Below, in pieces: positions 17,782-27,249 of a stretch of 39,115 bases of DNA. Origin of the DNA: Pseudomonadota bacterium (lineage in GTDB: Bacteria > Myxococcota_A > UBA9160 > SZUA-336). Location of the stretch: the NCBI GenBank assembly GCA_003247575.1, contig QJZC01000059.1:1-39115 (forward strand), in the 5' to 3' direction. Positions within the stretch are counted from its first letter, which is position 1. Every line of letters starts with the position of its first letter. The notes under the pieces are model-generated. The model searched no databases. It was not told the origin of the DNA and saw only the letters and a list, made by a program, of their open reading frames with translations. The position numbers were made by a program, and so were the translations under genes.

Positions 17782-17984
17782 CCAGAGCCGCCGGGTGTGC
17801 TCAAGCCTTTGGCTCGTCGCCCGCCGGAGCCGAGGAGGCGATACGCCTCCAGATCGTCAGGATCGGCCTCTCGACGCTCTCACCAAGGTGCGAACGCCCC
17901 TGCCCAGATCGATGACTGAGCTCGGATCCCCGGTCCGCACGCCACGAGAACCGAAGGAAGGCCCCGACACCCTGCGCACTCGGC

Positions 17985-19139
17985 TCACGCCGAGGTCGGC
18001 GGCCTGCGGAGCAACTGCACCTCGAGATCGGTCAGCAGCCAACGCAACGCCCCGAGTCCGAGTCCCGCCCCCACGAACATGCGCTGTTTCCGACCTTCGA
18101 TGATCAAGGCTCGCTGTCGATTGCTCCGCGCTCTGCCGATCACGGCATCCTCGATCGCATCGAACTCGATGCTTTGCGCGGCGCCCCAGTAACTCAGGTC
18201 TGGCCAGGAATCGAGATACTCGACGGAGTGCGCACCCACGCGAAACTCCCGGTGACTGCGGAGGTCGTGAACCCATATCCCGATCCACGCAAGGCTGAAC
18301 GCGTAGGCCACGAGCTGAATGGGCCACGCTTCTCCGGACACCATCGATAGAAAGAGGGCCAGCATCGGCAGCACCACGAGATAGCACCACAGAGGGAAGC
18401 GAGACTTGCGAATCTGGATCCTGCGTGTGACTCCGTCGCTGTCAGTAGCGGGTAGGATTCGGAGCCCCGACGGAGGCTCTTCCTCACGGACATTCGCGCT
18501 GTCTCTCGCCTGGAGTCGCAGCCTCTCGCGGAGGCTCAGGTCGAGCTGGTCCGGTGCTCGACTCGTCACGACTCCACCCGAAACACGCAACGCCGGAAGC
18601 TTCAATCTCCGGGAGTACTCCAACCAGAGGTCTTTGGGCAGCTCTGTGCCTCGAGCGACGTAGAGTGGAGTGCAGCGGGAGCGGCGATGATGGTGGAGCT
18701 CGATCACTTGGATCGTCGGGCGATCCTCATCCCCAAGGGGCTTCCGCTCCTGCAGCAAAACGCCACCGAACTCGGCGTATGGGGTGCGCAGCGTGATTCG
18801 AATGGGGCCCAGGCGCCGGGTCACTGCGACCCCCTGCAGCGACAGCTCGACGTCGCATCGGTAGCCCATCGCGACCCCTGCCACGGCAAACCCAGCCAAT
18901 CCGAGGACACTGAGGATGTTCGGTTGAACTCCCGACACCAGCCAGCCCGTGAACAGGAAGACGCCTGCCCCCAACGCCACGTACACGGCGTCGATCACCG
19001 GAAGTCGAAACGACACGCGGCGGGGAAGCCCCTGATCGAAGGTGCGTCCGAGTCGGATGCAGGTAGGGGTGTGCGCCCATCGATCGACCATCCGCGCCCA
19101 GCGGCGCGTGTTGCACGGTCTCAGCAGCGGGCGGTTCAT
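17985..19139 (-). CDS. Conserved-looking membrane protein of unknown function
   Basis: Start at ATG 19139 was preferred because GGAAGG lies nine bases upstream; the longer frame to 19253 adds an Arg/Gly-rich stretch. The 384-residue protein has two adjacent helices near residues 45-90 (AVYVALGAGVFLFTGWLVSG and ILSVLGLAGFAVAGVAMGY) and another pair near residues 275-320 (YLVVLPMLALFLSMV, IQLVAYAFSLAWIGIWVHDL). Each pair is followed by a soluble beta-rich segment of about 50-100 residues that resembles a PH-like domain (GVAVTRRLGPIRITL; FRVGAHSVEYLDSWPDL). Two copies of a two-helix-plus-beta-domain unit would be consistent with an internal duplication. I do not recognise a named family. Confidence 0.6.
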   Translation of the reverse strand: MNRPLLRPCNTRRWARMVDRWAHTPTCIRLGRTFDQGLPRRVSFRLPVIDAVYVALGAGVFLFTGWLVSGVQPNILSVLGLAGFAVAGVAMGYRCDVELSLQGVAVTRRLGPIRITLRTPYAEFGGVLLQERKPLGDEDRPTIQVIELHHHRRSRCTPLYVARGTELPKDLWLEYSRRLKLPALRVSGGVVTSRAPDQLDLSLRERLRLQARDSANVREEEPPSGLRILPATDSDGVTRRIQIRKSRFPLWCYLVVLPMLALFLSMVSGEAWPIQLVAYAFSLAWIGIWVHDLRSHREFRVGAHSVEYLDSWPDLSYWGAAQSIEFDAIEDAVIGRARSNRQRALIIEGRKQRMFVGAGLGLGALRWLLTDLEVQLLRRPPTSA

Positions 19140-19383
19140 GCTGCAGCCCTTCCTGTTGTCGCTCTTCGCGCAGGCCGCGGCCGTTGCGCTTCCGACATCG
19201 ACCTGGCGGCGCAGCTGGACCCGACCGCCCCCCCCACGAGCCTCGCTCCGCACGAGGACATCGCAACCTCCCGGGATGATCGGAACCCCGTCAGGCGCAC
19301 TTTAGACCAGGCACCATCCGCCGTGGGCGCGCATGGTCTGGGTCGATCTGGGTGGTCCGGGGGACCTCGAGGTCGGGCGAAAG

Positions 19384-19836
19384 CTACCGGCTCGCCTTGG
19401 CAAAGTGCAGGCACAGGAGCCGTTCTTCCCGCTCGGCTTCCTTCCCGATGCGCTCCTCGATGAAGACGCAATCGCCGTCGATCCGCGTGACCACGCCCTC
19501 GTTGCGGCCCACTCGAGTACCCACCTGCAAGGTGTGCTCACCGCGACCCTCGAGCGCAACGATGGCGCGCGGTTCATCGACCTCCCACACCATGGCCCGC
19601 AACACGAAGCTCGAGAGAGGTGCCAGCTCGAGGGCGGTCCTCTGTGGTCCTTCCGGCCGAAAAGGCCGGAACGGGTCACGCCCCTGCTGGGCGACGGGCT
19701 CAGGTTCGGGAGCATCCGGTCGGATCTCGGAGAGTCCAGGAGCGATCTGCCGTTCTCCAGCGTGCGCCACACCAGAAAGGCACAGTGTGCCACCAACGAG
19801 GAGTAGCGAGAGTCCGGTTGCTAGATGGTTACGCAT
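19384..19836 (-). CDS. PilP-like type IV pilus/secretin-pilotin protein
   Basis: ATG 19836 follows CGGAGGACTGCCC, a strong ribosome site, giving 150 residues. A signal peptide ends at SGVAHA. The mature part reads GRDPFRPF, then ALELAPLSSFVLRAMVWEV, then AIVALEGRGEHTLQVGTRVG and VVTRIDGDCVFIEER. This is the pattern of PilP, the periplasmic type IV pilus protein that links the inner-membrane PilNO complex to the PilQ secretin. PilP normally is a lipoprotein and sits in a pilMNOPQ operon; here there is no lipobox Cys and no other pilus gene nearby. So it may be an orphan relative serving another envelope machine. Confidence 0.68.
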   Translation of the reverse strand: MRNHLATGLSLLLVGGTLCLSGVAHAGERQIAPGLSEIRPDAPEPEPVAQQGRDPFRPFRPEGPQRTALELAPLSSFVLRAMVWEVDEPRAIVALEGRGEHTLQVGTRVGRNEGVVTRIDGDCVFIEERIGKEAEREERLLCLHFAKASR

Positions 19837-20035
19837 GGGCAGTCCTCCGACTCCTGGGGTCCGAATCGAAGCCTGGAGTCCGACTTGAAGCCTGACCTGA
19901 GGCCTGGCGCGCACGCCTCGGATATTCCCTCCCTGCGTGCGCGTCGGAAACTTCGGAGTTCGGCCGCCGGAACCTGAGCCCTCGCAGCGACCTCGAGCCA
20001 AGGGAGAAGCTCCCCGGCAGATCCCAACGTGGCGA

Positions 20036-20055
20036 ACTCGAGCTGAAGCTCGAGT
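20036..20055. other. Perfect hairpin between AraC-type and PilP-like genes
   Basis: ACTCGAGC and GCTCGAGT form an eight-base stem around a TGAA tetraloop. It lies about 140 bases after the stop of the AraC-type gene and 200 before the PilP-like start, both on the minus strand. There is no T-run, so a terminator or an operator are both possible. The 19837-20193 gap otherwise holds no gene; it has a few short imperfect direct repeats of GAAGCCTG near 19872-19915. Confidence 0.35.
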
Positions 20056-20193
20056 CCTCCCGTATCGCACGTGGCAAGCCCTACCCTCGAAAACCCAACT
20101 CGAAAGAACCGAACGAGGACACTCGGTCTCGACCGGCACCGGGGAGAATAGGCAACACAGCTGGCCTGCGAGGTCGCTGAGAGATATGCCCTT

Positions 20194-21210
20194 TCAAGCT
20201 TCGGTCCGGGCGAGCTGTCGCTGCGCAGTCAGGAACGCCTTGGGCGCCTGGCCGGTCCAACGGCGAAAGCTGCGAGAAAAAGCGGTCGCGTCCGCGAATC
20301 GCAACGCGTCCGCCACCTCGCACACGTTCCACCTCCCGCTGCGCAAGAGTGCCAGGGCTCGGTCGCAGCGCACTCCATCGAGCAGGGCGCGGAAGCTCGT
20401 GCCCTGCTCGGCCAGGCGTCGGCGGAGCGTCCGCTCACTGCACCGCAGCTCTCGCGCCGCTGCATCGATTCGTGGGCCGTCTCGCTCCAGCGAGTCCCGA
20501 ATGTGCTTGCGTACCGCGTCGATCCACGGATCCATCTGTCCGAGCTCGGCCAGCCGACGCCGCGCATCCTCGATCAGCAGATGGCACAGCCGAGCATCGC
20601 GTCGAGGAAGCGGTGCGAGGAGCGGTTCGATCGGGTAGACGAGCTCACCGAAGGTCGCATCAAATCTCACCGGCGCGCCGAAGTGCTCGCGATAGCGGGC
20701 CGGCTCCGCCGGGAGGGGCCGCTCGAGGGACACCAGCATCGGCCGCGCCGCCCCCCCCGTAAGCAAGGAGACGATGCGCGCGAGAATGGCGACGAAACCA
20801 TCTGCCGACTCGGGAAAGAGCGTCTCGCTGGGGGTGAGCCCGATGCGGAGCCGAACGCAGCCGCCCTCATGGGCCATCCTGCACGTCAGCGCATCGGCGA
20901 TGAGGCGCGAAAAGTAGACCAACTGCTCCAGGCCCGCATAGGCGCTCTCCGAGTGGAGGAGCACGTATCCAAGGCGATCCAGATCCGTGAGCGAGAACCG
21001 CTCCGCGACCCGTAGCCCGACGAGTGGATCCGCGATATCGCGACAGAGCGCGAGCGTGAGGGCGACGCCGTGTGTCCGCACGAGACGCCGTTCAGGATCC
21101 AGCATCTGCTCGACACTCAGACCAAACGCCGCGAGACAGCGCTCGACGTCGACGCCTCGATCTCGTGCCAACTCCAGCAGTGGCCGAAACTTCAGGGTGG
21201 CTCCGAACAT
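20194..21210 (-). CDS. AraC-family transcriptional regulator
   Basis: Start at ATG 21210, six bases after GGGAG, gives about 338 residues; the frame runs on to 21243 but without a ribosome site. The N-terminal 200 residues fit the arabinose-binding-like domain common in OruR/ArgR-type AraC regulators (FRPLLELARDRGVDVERCL, DPLVGLRVAERFSLTDLDRL). The C-terminal 100 residues are the double helix-turn-helix: AARELRCSERTLRRRLAEQ for the first and VADALRFADATAFSRSFRR plus WTGQAP for the second. These regulators bind a small ligand and activate nearby operons. It diverges from the lipoprotein gene at 21384, a plausible target. Confidence 0.88.
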   Translation of the reverse strand: MFGATLKFRPLLELARDRGVDVERCLAAFGLSVEQMLDPERRLVRTHGVALTLALCRDIADPLVGLRVAERFSLTDLDRLGYVLLHSESAYAGLEQLVYFSRLIADALTCRMAHEGGCVRLRIGLTPSETLFPESADGFVAILARIVSLLTGGAARPMLVSLERPLPAEPARYREHFGAPVRFDATFGELVYPIEPLLAPLPRRDARLCHLLIEDARRRLAELGQMDPWIDAVRKHIRDSLERDGPRIDAAARELRCSERTLRRRLAEQGTSFRALLDGVRCDRALALLRSGRWNVCEVADALRFADATAFSRSFRRWTGQAPKAFLTAQRQLARTEA

Positions 21211-21383
21211 CTGCGACTCCCGCCAACGACAAGAGGCTAGCACGGCGCGTCGATTTCTCGCTGGCCGAATCGGTCACGAACTCTGTCCGTTGCGATCGCG
21301 CAGCGCTCCCGGTGCAGCTCTATTCTGGCTCCACACGGCGACGGAAGAGGATCCCTCGCCTGACCTTACCGAGGAGGTGCCGC

Positions 21384-22304
21384 ATGCCCAGATCCTTGCT
21401 TCGCCGGATGTTGCTCCGATTCAGTCTCGTCGTCGCGTCCTTCACAGCTCCGGGATGTGATGTGAGTGTCGATTCGGTCGTACGCATTCCCGACGCTGAG
21501 AATGCGCTCTTCACCCCCAACGGTCGGCTCTTCGTCACGGGAGGTGAGAACGCCTTCGAGATCGTCCGCGAAGGCAAAGCCTTGACTGCGCGTCCGCTGT
21601 CGCCCACACCCTGTAACTTCACGGGGCTCGCGCTGCGTGGCGATGTCCTCTACGCAACCTGCGTCCAGGGCGGAGTTTCGAACGGGGAGCCGCTTCTGAT
21701 GGCCGGACGCGTCACGCAGGGCGCGCAACTCGCAGAGATCCATCGATTCTCGTCTGTCTCCCTTCCGAACGGCATCGCATTCACGGACGCTGGGCGCTTG
21801 TTGATCGCCGACTCCGATCTCCTCGACAGCAAGCTCGTCGAACTCTCGTTTTCTCCGGGCGATCCCTTCCGTGTGGTTCAGGAACGCACCTTCGACGACC
21901 GGGGCTTCCTGATGGCCAACGGGCTCAAGGTGCTCGACGGTACCGCGTTCGTGACGGACCTCATCAGCATCAAGACCGTCGAGATTCGGCCAGACGGCAC
22001 GGCGGGCCGCGCGCACGTGCTCGTCCGCGCTACGGGCGTCTTCGATGACTTGAGCGTCTCGCGGAGCGGGATCCTGGTCGCCGACTTCCTCTTCGGACAC
22101 ATTGAAGCGTACACGCTCGACGGGCGCTTCCGCGGCGCTACGGGACCTCGCTTCGCGGGTCCATCCTCGGTCACCCCGACCGTGGCCGGCGTCGTTCCGG
22201 CGGGGAGTCTGCTCGTTACGGAGAAGGGGATCCTGGGCGACCTCTCTTCGAGAATCGGAAACCGAATCTCTCTCGTCGAACTCGCCGGTGGAGAACCGAG
22301 ATGA
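21384..22304 (+). CDS. Lipoprotein with SMP-30/NHL-like beta-propeller
   Basis: ATG 21384 follows GAGGAGGTGCCGC, so this start was chosen rather than the much longer open frame that overlaps the AraC gene. The 306-residue product has a basic start, a hydrophobic stretch and lipobox TAPGC. The rest is built from repeated beta-strand blocks: LFTPNGRLFVTGGENAFEI, PNGIAFTDAGRLLIADSD, ANGLKVLDGTAFVTDL, DDLSVSRSGILVADFLFGH. That spacing is typical of SMP-30/gluconolactonase and NHL-type six-bladed propellers. It may be an outer-membrane-anchored lactonase or a sugar-binding scaffold. It is divergently transcribed from the AraC-family gene and probably controlled by it. Confidence 0.72.
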   Translation: MPRSLLRRMLLRFSLVVASFTAPGCDVSVDSVVRIPDAENALFTPNGRLFVTGGENAFEIVREGKALTARPLSPTPCNFTGLALRGDVLYATCVQGGVSNGEPLLMAGRVTQGAQLAEIHRFSSVSLPNGIAFTDAGRLLIADSDLLDSKLVELSFSPGDPFRVVQERTFDDRGFLMANGLKVLDGTAFVTDLISIKTVEIRPDGTAGRAHVLVRATGVFDDLSVSRSGILVADFLFGHIEAYTLDGRFRGATGPRFAGPSSVTPTVAGVVPAGSLLVTEKGILGDLSSRIGNRISLVELAGGEPR

Positions 22305-22308
22305 ACCG

Positions 22309-22707
22309 CTAGCGGGAGTTCACGTGCAGGCGAAGCTCGATCGCTCGCAGGTTCGACGATGGGTTCGACATCCAAGGTGTAGGCCGGAGCGTTCCCTTCG
22401 TATCGAGTGTTAGAATGTTCTTCCCCGCCTTCCTGACCAAGTCCAATGAGACGCACACCGTCTCGGTGAGGGGATACACCGACGTCCAGGCCGGCTCGGG
22501 CATCTCGAGCAGCGGCCCACGCCGTACTCCCGCCAGCGCGAGGAACCGGGCGAAGACGTTCAGGTCAGCTATCTGCACGAGATCCCGAGCCCTGATTCGC
22601 GAAGGTTGATGGCCGAGCCGCCCGGTCACGGAACCGTGGCAAGTGTCTCGCGCTCCATCATGTAGCTCCCCATCCCCGGCGCACGAGATCTCATCACACC
22701 TCCACAT
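22309..22707 (-). pseudogene. Uncertain ORF, probably gene remnants
   Basis: A 132-residue frame with no ribosome site and a start (MWRCDEISCAGDGEL) unlike a real N-terminus. One internal block, RDLVQIADLNVFARFLALAG, resembles the middle of DUF4143-containing AAA ATPases. The last 50 residues (from about CVSLDLVRKAGKNILTLDT to LRAIELRLHV) resemble the end of a beta-sandwich domain. The two do not belong to one known protein, which suggests decayed pieces. It converges with the propeller lipoprotein gene, ending four bases after that gene's stop. The rest of the 22305-22994 gap contains no recognisable gene. Confidence 0.3.
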
Positions 22708-22994
22708 CGTGTCACTCGCTTCTCAAGTTGCATCATGGACCGATCACCCTATCCCATCAGACGAGCGGGTACTCTTCTCTCGTGAGTGAGACAGTAAACC
22801 CGCCGGTCCCTGGGCCGGCATCGAGTAGGTCCCCGAGGGGAGCCACACCGCTCGGCGCTGCCGAGCACCGTGAGCTCTCCCACAACAGACCCGAGCTTGC
22901 CCACATCGTGAAAACGGCCCGACGGGGCAGGGAAGCTCGAAGTACTGGGTTCTCGGTGGCGCCACGCGCCCCGAGCACCAGAAAGGCAGCCGAG

Positions 22995-23447
22995 ATGACG
23001 CACTACTGCACGCACCCCGTTGCGAGTCCAAAGCAGCCCTTCGAACCGCGAAGCGAAGCACTCGACCACGACGAGATCGTGGACGTCTCCTTCCTGTGCG
23101 GGCCCACGATGACCATGCAGCCCGGTACACCGTTGCCCGTGGCCGTGAGTGCCGCAGTGTGGGATGCGGCCGCCGATATTCCGTTTCGTCAGCTCCGGAA
23201 CACGACGACTGAACGTCGCCTGCGTGCAGTCGTGTCTCGAGCGGTCGCAGCCTTCGAACGCGCTCGCACCTGCCTAGGCCACAAGTTCCTGCATGCCATG
23301 CTGAGTGGTTTCGCGGTCGACTTCGTCGTGAGCCTCCCGTGCCGCTCCGGAGATCGGTCCCACATCTTCTTGCGCCTGCACTGTGGACCGAACGAACACG
23401 GAGAGATCGTGGTGACTCTCGCCCTTCCGGAGGAGCTCCAGCCTTGA
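22995..23447 (+). CDS. Hypothetical protein, 150 residues
   Basis: The frame is open from 22728, but the first 89 residues are Pro/Ser/Arg-rich and look untranslated. ATG 22995 follows AAAGG at nine bases and begins MTHYCTHPVASPKQ. The protein has no signal peptide or membrane segment. It contains a helical middle (RLRAVVSRAVAAFERARTCL) and a beta-rich end (SHIFLRLHCGPNEHGEIVVT). I recognise no family. It is followed, convergently, by a small lipoprotein gene. Confidence 0.5.
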   Translation: MTHYCTHPVASPKQPFEPRSEALDHDEIVDVSFLCGPTMTMQPGTPLPVAVSAAVWDAAADIPFRQLRNTTTERRLRAVVSRAVAAFERARTCLGHKFLHAMLSGFAVDFVVSLPCRSGDRSHIFLRLHCGPNEHGEIVVTLALPEELQP

Positions 23448-23499
23448 GATTGAAATCGCTTGGAGTTCTGAGGGGGGCCCTGGGGCCCGGAGCTTCGCG

Positions 23500-23832
23500 C
23501 TACGGGAGGATCTCGATCTGAATGCGAGCGGTGCGGTTGCGAGAAGGCCAGGTGGCGGTCACGGTGTGAGTGCCGACCCCGAGTGAACTCGAGGTCACGG
23601 TCCGCCCCGTCCCCAGGTCCCCGTCGACACTCGATGCCCACTCGAGATCGTCTGAGCGATCGGCCCCGCCAGTCTCTGCGGAGCGTGTGACCTGTCCCTC
23701 GAACTCGACTGTGTCGCCCGCCTGAAATGTGGCGCCTGTTGCCGGCTGCAGAATCCGCACGCTACTGCATGCGGCGAGCAGTCCCAGAAGTGCGATCATC
23801 AGAAGCCGCGTTGCGCGGAGATTCGTCTTCAT
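23500..23832 (-). CDS. Small lipoprotein with Ig-like fold
   Basis: ATG 23832 follows GAGGAGAGGGGC. The 110-residue product has a signal peptide ending in lipobox LLAAC, so it should be lipidated. The remaining 85 residues have the pattern of a single bacterial Ig-like or PKD-like beta sandwich: ATGATFQAGDTVEFEGQV, then DLEWASSVDGDLGTGRTV, then LGVGTHTVTATWPS. Such domains with W-S/T-S-DG and G-H-(I/V)T-(A/V) motifs occur in surface proteins, often in larger arrays. Here there is just one. The function is unknown; cell-envelope binding is likely. Confidence 0.75.
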   Translation of the reverse strand: MKTNLRATRLLMIALLGLLAACSSVRILQPATGATFQAGDTVEFEGQVTRSAETGGADRSDDLEWASSVDGDLGTGRTVTSSSLGVGTHTVTATWPSRNRTARIQIEILP

Positions 23833-24710
23833 GCCCCTCTCCTCAAATACTTTTCGGATCGAACCCGATGCCGAGTGAATGACAACGGATAGATACAATA
23901 GGGGGCGAACCCAATCAGTACAACGAGCTTGGCCCCCACGATTCTCTCAGACGAGCGCACCGGGAGCTCAGCAGGGGACCCACGTGCACGCACGCCAGAT
24001 GGGGCTCTCGATGTCCGGCCCAACGGATCCCAGGCCCTCAAGGCGAGTTCGGCTTCCCACCGCATCCACCGCCGAGCGTGCGCCCAGCGCGCCTGTCATG
24101 CAGCTTGACCTTATCGAAACCGAGTTCTCTTCCCTCGGCACGCGAGTCTTGGGACGGAAAGGGATGCCCGTTGAAGGAGCTACCCGTGCATCGGCTTCGT
24201 AGCCAAAACACCCCATTCCCGGCGCGCGGCTGATGTGTTTTGCGTGCGATTCCCTTGCGAGGTTGTCGGCAACCGGTGCAGAATCGATCAGGTCTCTGCT
24301 CGTAGGATTTTTGCCACGTTCAACTTCCTAGTCCAGACCAGCTCGCGTTGAGATCCTGCCGTCGCGTGCTTTTCGATCACCGCACAACCGCTTCGGCGCT
24401 GCTCTCTGCAGGCAAGGCGTGCCAGGCGGCTCGAGTGCTCCAGGAGTGCGCGAATTCGGGCGACCGCGCCTGCGTAGACATGCTGAAGTACGCGCGCGCT
24501 CGGTGTCGCTGAGCATACCCGGCCTCGGTTGCATTGCATTGCTCGCGTGACGCGTCGGACAGAGGACCTTGCCGAGATGTCTCCGGACTGGTTCGAATGC
24601 GGGGACTCGCCCGTGGTGTCGATGATCGTCGTCTCGAAGCTTCTGTACCTCACCCACTTCTCGTCGCCGGCGTCGGAGTCCTTGTACGCTCGATGGGGAG
24701 GCGTAGGCGC
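23833..24710. other. Long region without a confident gene
   Basis: Several overlapping frames of 60-120 codons exist on both strands. None has a ribosome site or recognisable domain. The minus frame at 24288-24653 has a helical stretch (VLQHVYAGAVARIRALLEHS) that could be a leftover of a gene, but this is too weak to call. The left end holds the leader and possible promoter of the lipoprotein gene. Confidence 0.4.
23895..23923 (-). promoter_or_regulatory. Weak candidate promoter of the small lipoprotein gene
   Basis: On the minus strand TTGTAC and TATTGT are 17 bases apart and lie about 60 bases before ATG 23832. They match the sigma-70 consensus at three and four of six positions. The stretch is noticeably more AT-rich than its surroundings, which is the main support. 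Confidence 0.22.
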
Positions 24711-25319
24711 GTGAGGCCCGGTTCGCAGCGATCCGTGCTGCTTGCGGCCGTGGTCACGTTGGTCGCCTGCGTCGCGATGCTCGTCGTCAGCAGTCGGTTT
24801 TGCGACTCAGTGGAGCGTGACTCACTCACCGAGCGAGCGATTCCTCGCCCGAGACCGATGGCTCTTCGTGCGAAAGTCTTCGCGGGCGTTGGGGAAGGAC
24901 ACGCACGCGAGCCTGGATCGGTCGTCCTCGGTGGTCATGGCAATACGGTCACGAGCTTGGCGTTCGGTCCGCACGGTCAGCGCGTTGCGACGGGGGCGGT
25001 CCACGGACCTGCCGCCGTCTGGAGTGTCGATGGCTCGGGCAAGCCGGTCGAGCTGATCGGTCACCGAGGAGCGGTGGAGGCGATCGCATTCGACGACTCG
25101 GGCGAGCGGCTCGCCACCGTGTCGGAGGACGGAACCGCCCGTGTTTGGAGTGCGACCTCCGGCGGACCCAGCATCCTGGCGGGCCGGCTCGAACCGCGCC
25201 GCTTCGGGACTTCCGTCAGCTCCCTCGAAGCCGTCGCATTCGCACCAGATGGCTCGCGAATCGTCGTGGGAGCAAGACTCGTCTACGTGCATTCCTCGCT
25301 ATGTGACGCTGCCGCTTGA
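24711..25319 (+). pseudogene. WD40-repeat membrane protein, C-terminally truncated
   Basis: GTG 24711 follows GGGGAGG at a good distance; ATG 24693 is an alternative. The N-terminus is one membrane helix (SVLLAAVVTLVACVAMLVV). Two clear WD40 blades follow: LGGHGNTVTSLAFGPHG with AAVWS, and LIGHRGAVEAIAFDDSG with TARVWS. A third begins (LEAVAFAPDGSRIVVGA) and stops short, the frame ending a few codons later in unrelated sequence. WD40 propellers need six to eight blades, so this is a fragment of a larger gene. Its broken end faces the broken end of the regulator gene at 25363, about 45 bases away. Confidence 0.65.
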
Positions 25320-25362
25320 ACCGACGTCTGGGCAAGCACCGGCCTCGTAGCGGACGTAGGGC

Positions 25363-26370
25363 TCACCGAAGAACCGGCGTACGCGCCCGGGTGTTTGCTG
25401 CAGCGAGCTCTACCGTGAGGGCGGCCTCTGCTCGGGTCAACCCGAAGCTCTCGCGGAGGAGGGCAGAAGTATCATGGGTTGGGAGATCGAACGGAACGAT
25501 CCATGCGAGAGCGCGCTTGGCAGAGGCTTCGACCCTGACCATGGGCGTTACGATCAGCTGGCCTACTCTGAATCCATCCGACCTATGTAGCCCGATCACG
25601 ACTCCAAGCACGGTGACGTCCGATGCCGCGCGCGCGATCCGATCGTGCAACAACTCCGTTTCGAAATCGGTGGACAAGCGAAGCCGTCCGGAACGGCACC
25701 GCAGGGCGTCGCCCCGGCGCAGCAGAGCATCCGCAGCTCGATTGTGCTCCAGCACTCTCCCTGCGGCATCGACCACGAGTGCACCCACACGGATCCGATC
25801 GAGAACTTCCGACTGCCACGAGGGAACCCGGCTGCTCGGCTGGACGCGATTGGCGAGCTTCTCCTGAAGCAGGAACGTTTGGCGTAGCAGCGGCATGATG
25901 CGAGCGCCGAGTGTCTGATGGGCCGAGTCCCACTCGGTGAATCCGGCGGGCCCGATCATGCTGATCAAGAGCTCGTCGACTCCATCTCGGAGCACGGGGA
26001 ATCCACCGTACACCACGTCCGGTCCGAGATTTTCCGGACGCATCCGCTCGAAATAGAAGGCGCTTTGTTTCAGCTCCGCCGGCGTAAAGGTGTCGAAGCC
26101 GTGGCCGAAGCGACCCTCCGGGTAGAGCGTGCTGATCTCACTCCAGGGATTGCGCGGAAAGTCGTCGGAGTCGGGTATGGGAAAGTCCGCTAGATCGAGT
26201 CCGGCCGCGAAAGTGGGCGCACCCTGCTTCCACCCGGGGGCCAAGCTGATCAGGACCACCAGCTCGGGAACTTCGCAGCCGATGGCCTGCACGATGTGAT
26301 CCCATGGACGCTCGAGAAGTGGAGCCTCGAGGCATGCCTCGGCGATTCGCGCGACCGACGCCTCACTCAT
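25363..26370 (-). pseudogene. LuxR-type regulator lacking most of its HTH domain
   Basis: Start ATG 26370 with GGAGG about 12 bases upstream. Residues 1-190 form a soluble sensor-like region found in many LuxR-type proteins of this architecture (IAEACLEAPLLERPWDHIV; PSWQSEVLDRI). Residues 195-290 are PAS-like (VGALVVDAAGRVLEHNRAA). The C-terminal LuxR helix-turn-helix begins normally (FGLTRAEAALTVELAAA) and is then replaced by NTRARTPVLR and a stop. About 45 residues containing the recognition helix are gone, so it should not bind DNA. A truncation or local deletion shared with the facing WD40 gene is the simplest explanation. Confidence 0.7.
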
Positions 26371-26828
26371 GACGATGCGCGTCCTCCAGAGTGCACGGCC
26401 ACACGCACCCGCGCGAAACAGCGCACCGACTGAGGCACAGAGAGAGATAGGGATCGGTTCGGTGACTCGTGAGCCCAGATCAGGTCTGATTCACCGTGTC
26501 ACTCTGTAAACCCAGAAAATCGAGCGAATTCTTCGGTTAGACCGCAGAACTGACGCTACAGTAGCATACGGTCTCCGGTCCCTGATCACTTCGTGCGAGT
26601 ACTCACCGTCATTTCATGACGCCTCCGCAGGTCTGTTTGCACGGATGCGCGTGAGAGGTAGGCTCGCACCATCGCGTGCGTGAAGCCCCGATTGTCCGAG
26701 ATGTCGCAGTACGCATGGCTCGATCTTTCGCGTAGCCGGCGCCCACTTCGAGCCGCACTCCGATAACGAAAGCGGAGCCAACCGATCTGGGGGCGATTGC
26801 GGCGACGCCGAGGTCCTCTGAACTTCCG
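26371..26828. other. Intergenic region, no gene seen
   Basis: The region lies between two divergent genes (LuxR-type and AMIN-like fragment). It includes an AT-richer patch around 26505-26570, a natural place for promoters. No frame with a recognisable domain was found. Confidence 0.4.
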
Positions 26829-27240
26829 ATGCGCCCCGTCCGCGTACGCACCGAGATGGAATCGCCGACCACGTTCGCGTTCCTGCCCAGCTCCCTCATT
26901 GCCCCACCGCGCCCTCTCCCTTCTCTTGCCGGTGAGCATGGTCGCATTCTGAGACTACGTACCGGGTCGTACTCGGGCTTCCGACGGGTCGTCTTCGATG
27001 TGACGTCGACGACGGATGCGTACGTCGTCGACGGTAGGAGCGAGGTGCATATCGACGCCGCGATGCCGACTCTCACCCAAGATCAGCAGGAGAAGCTATC
27101 CAGCTTCGGCATGCACGTGGAGCGTGTCGGCCGGTGGACCAGACTACGCCTGAACGCAGTGTCCGGCAGTGAATGGCAGGCGTTTCGGGTGCCGGGTCGG
27201 CCGCATCGCATCGTAATCGACCAGGGCGCACAGCTGGCTG
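26829..27240 (+). pseudogene. AMIN-like domain fragment
   Basis: The frame from ATG 26829 reads ILRLRTGSYSGFRRVVFDVT, then about 60 residues later GRWTRLRLNAVSGSEW and PHRIVID. That is the pattern of AMIN-type beta domains (G-F-RVVFD ... RIVID), periplasmic modules that bind peptidoglycan or secretin regions in AmiC, PilQ and relatives. There is no signal peptide, and the resemblance ends near 27240. The frame stays open to 28337, but from 27250 a different frame clearly encodes a membrane protein. So this looks like the loose N-terminal part of a larger gene joined to an unrelated one. Confidence 0.5.
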
Positions 27241-27249
27241 ACTCATCTC

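Noticed and set aside
24288..24653. 121-codon minus-strand frame with a helical stretch
   Set aside because: No ribosome site, start or domain; cannot be separated from chance.
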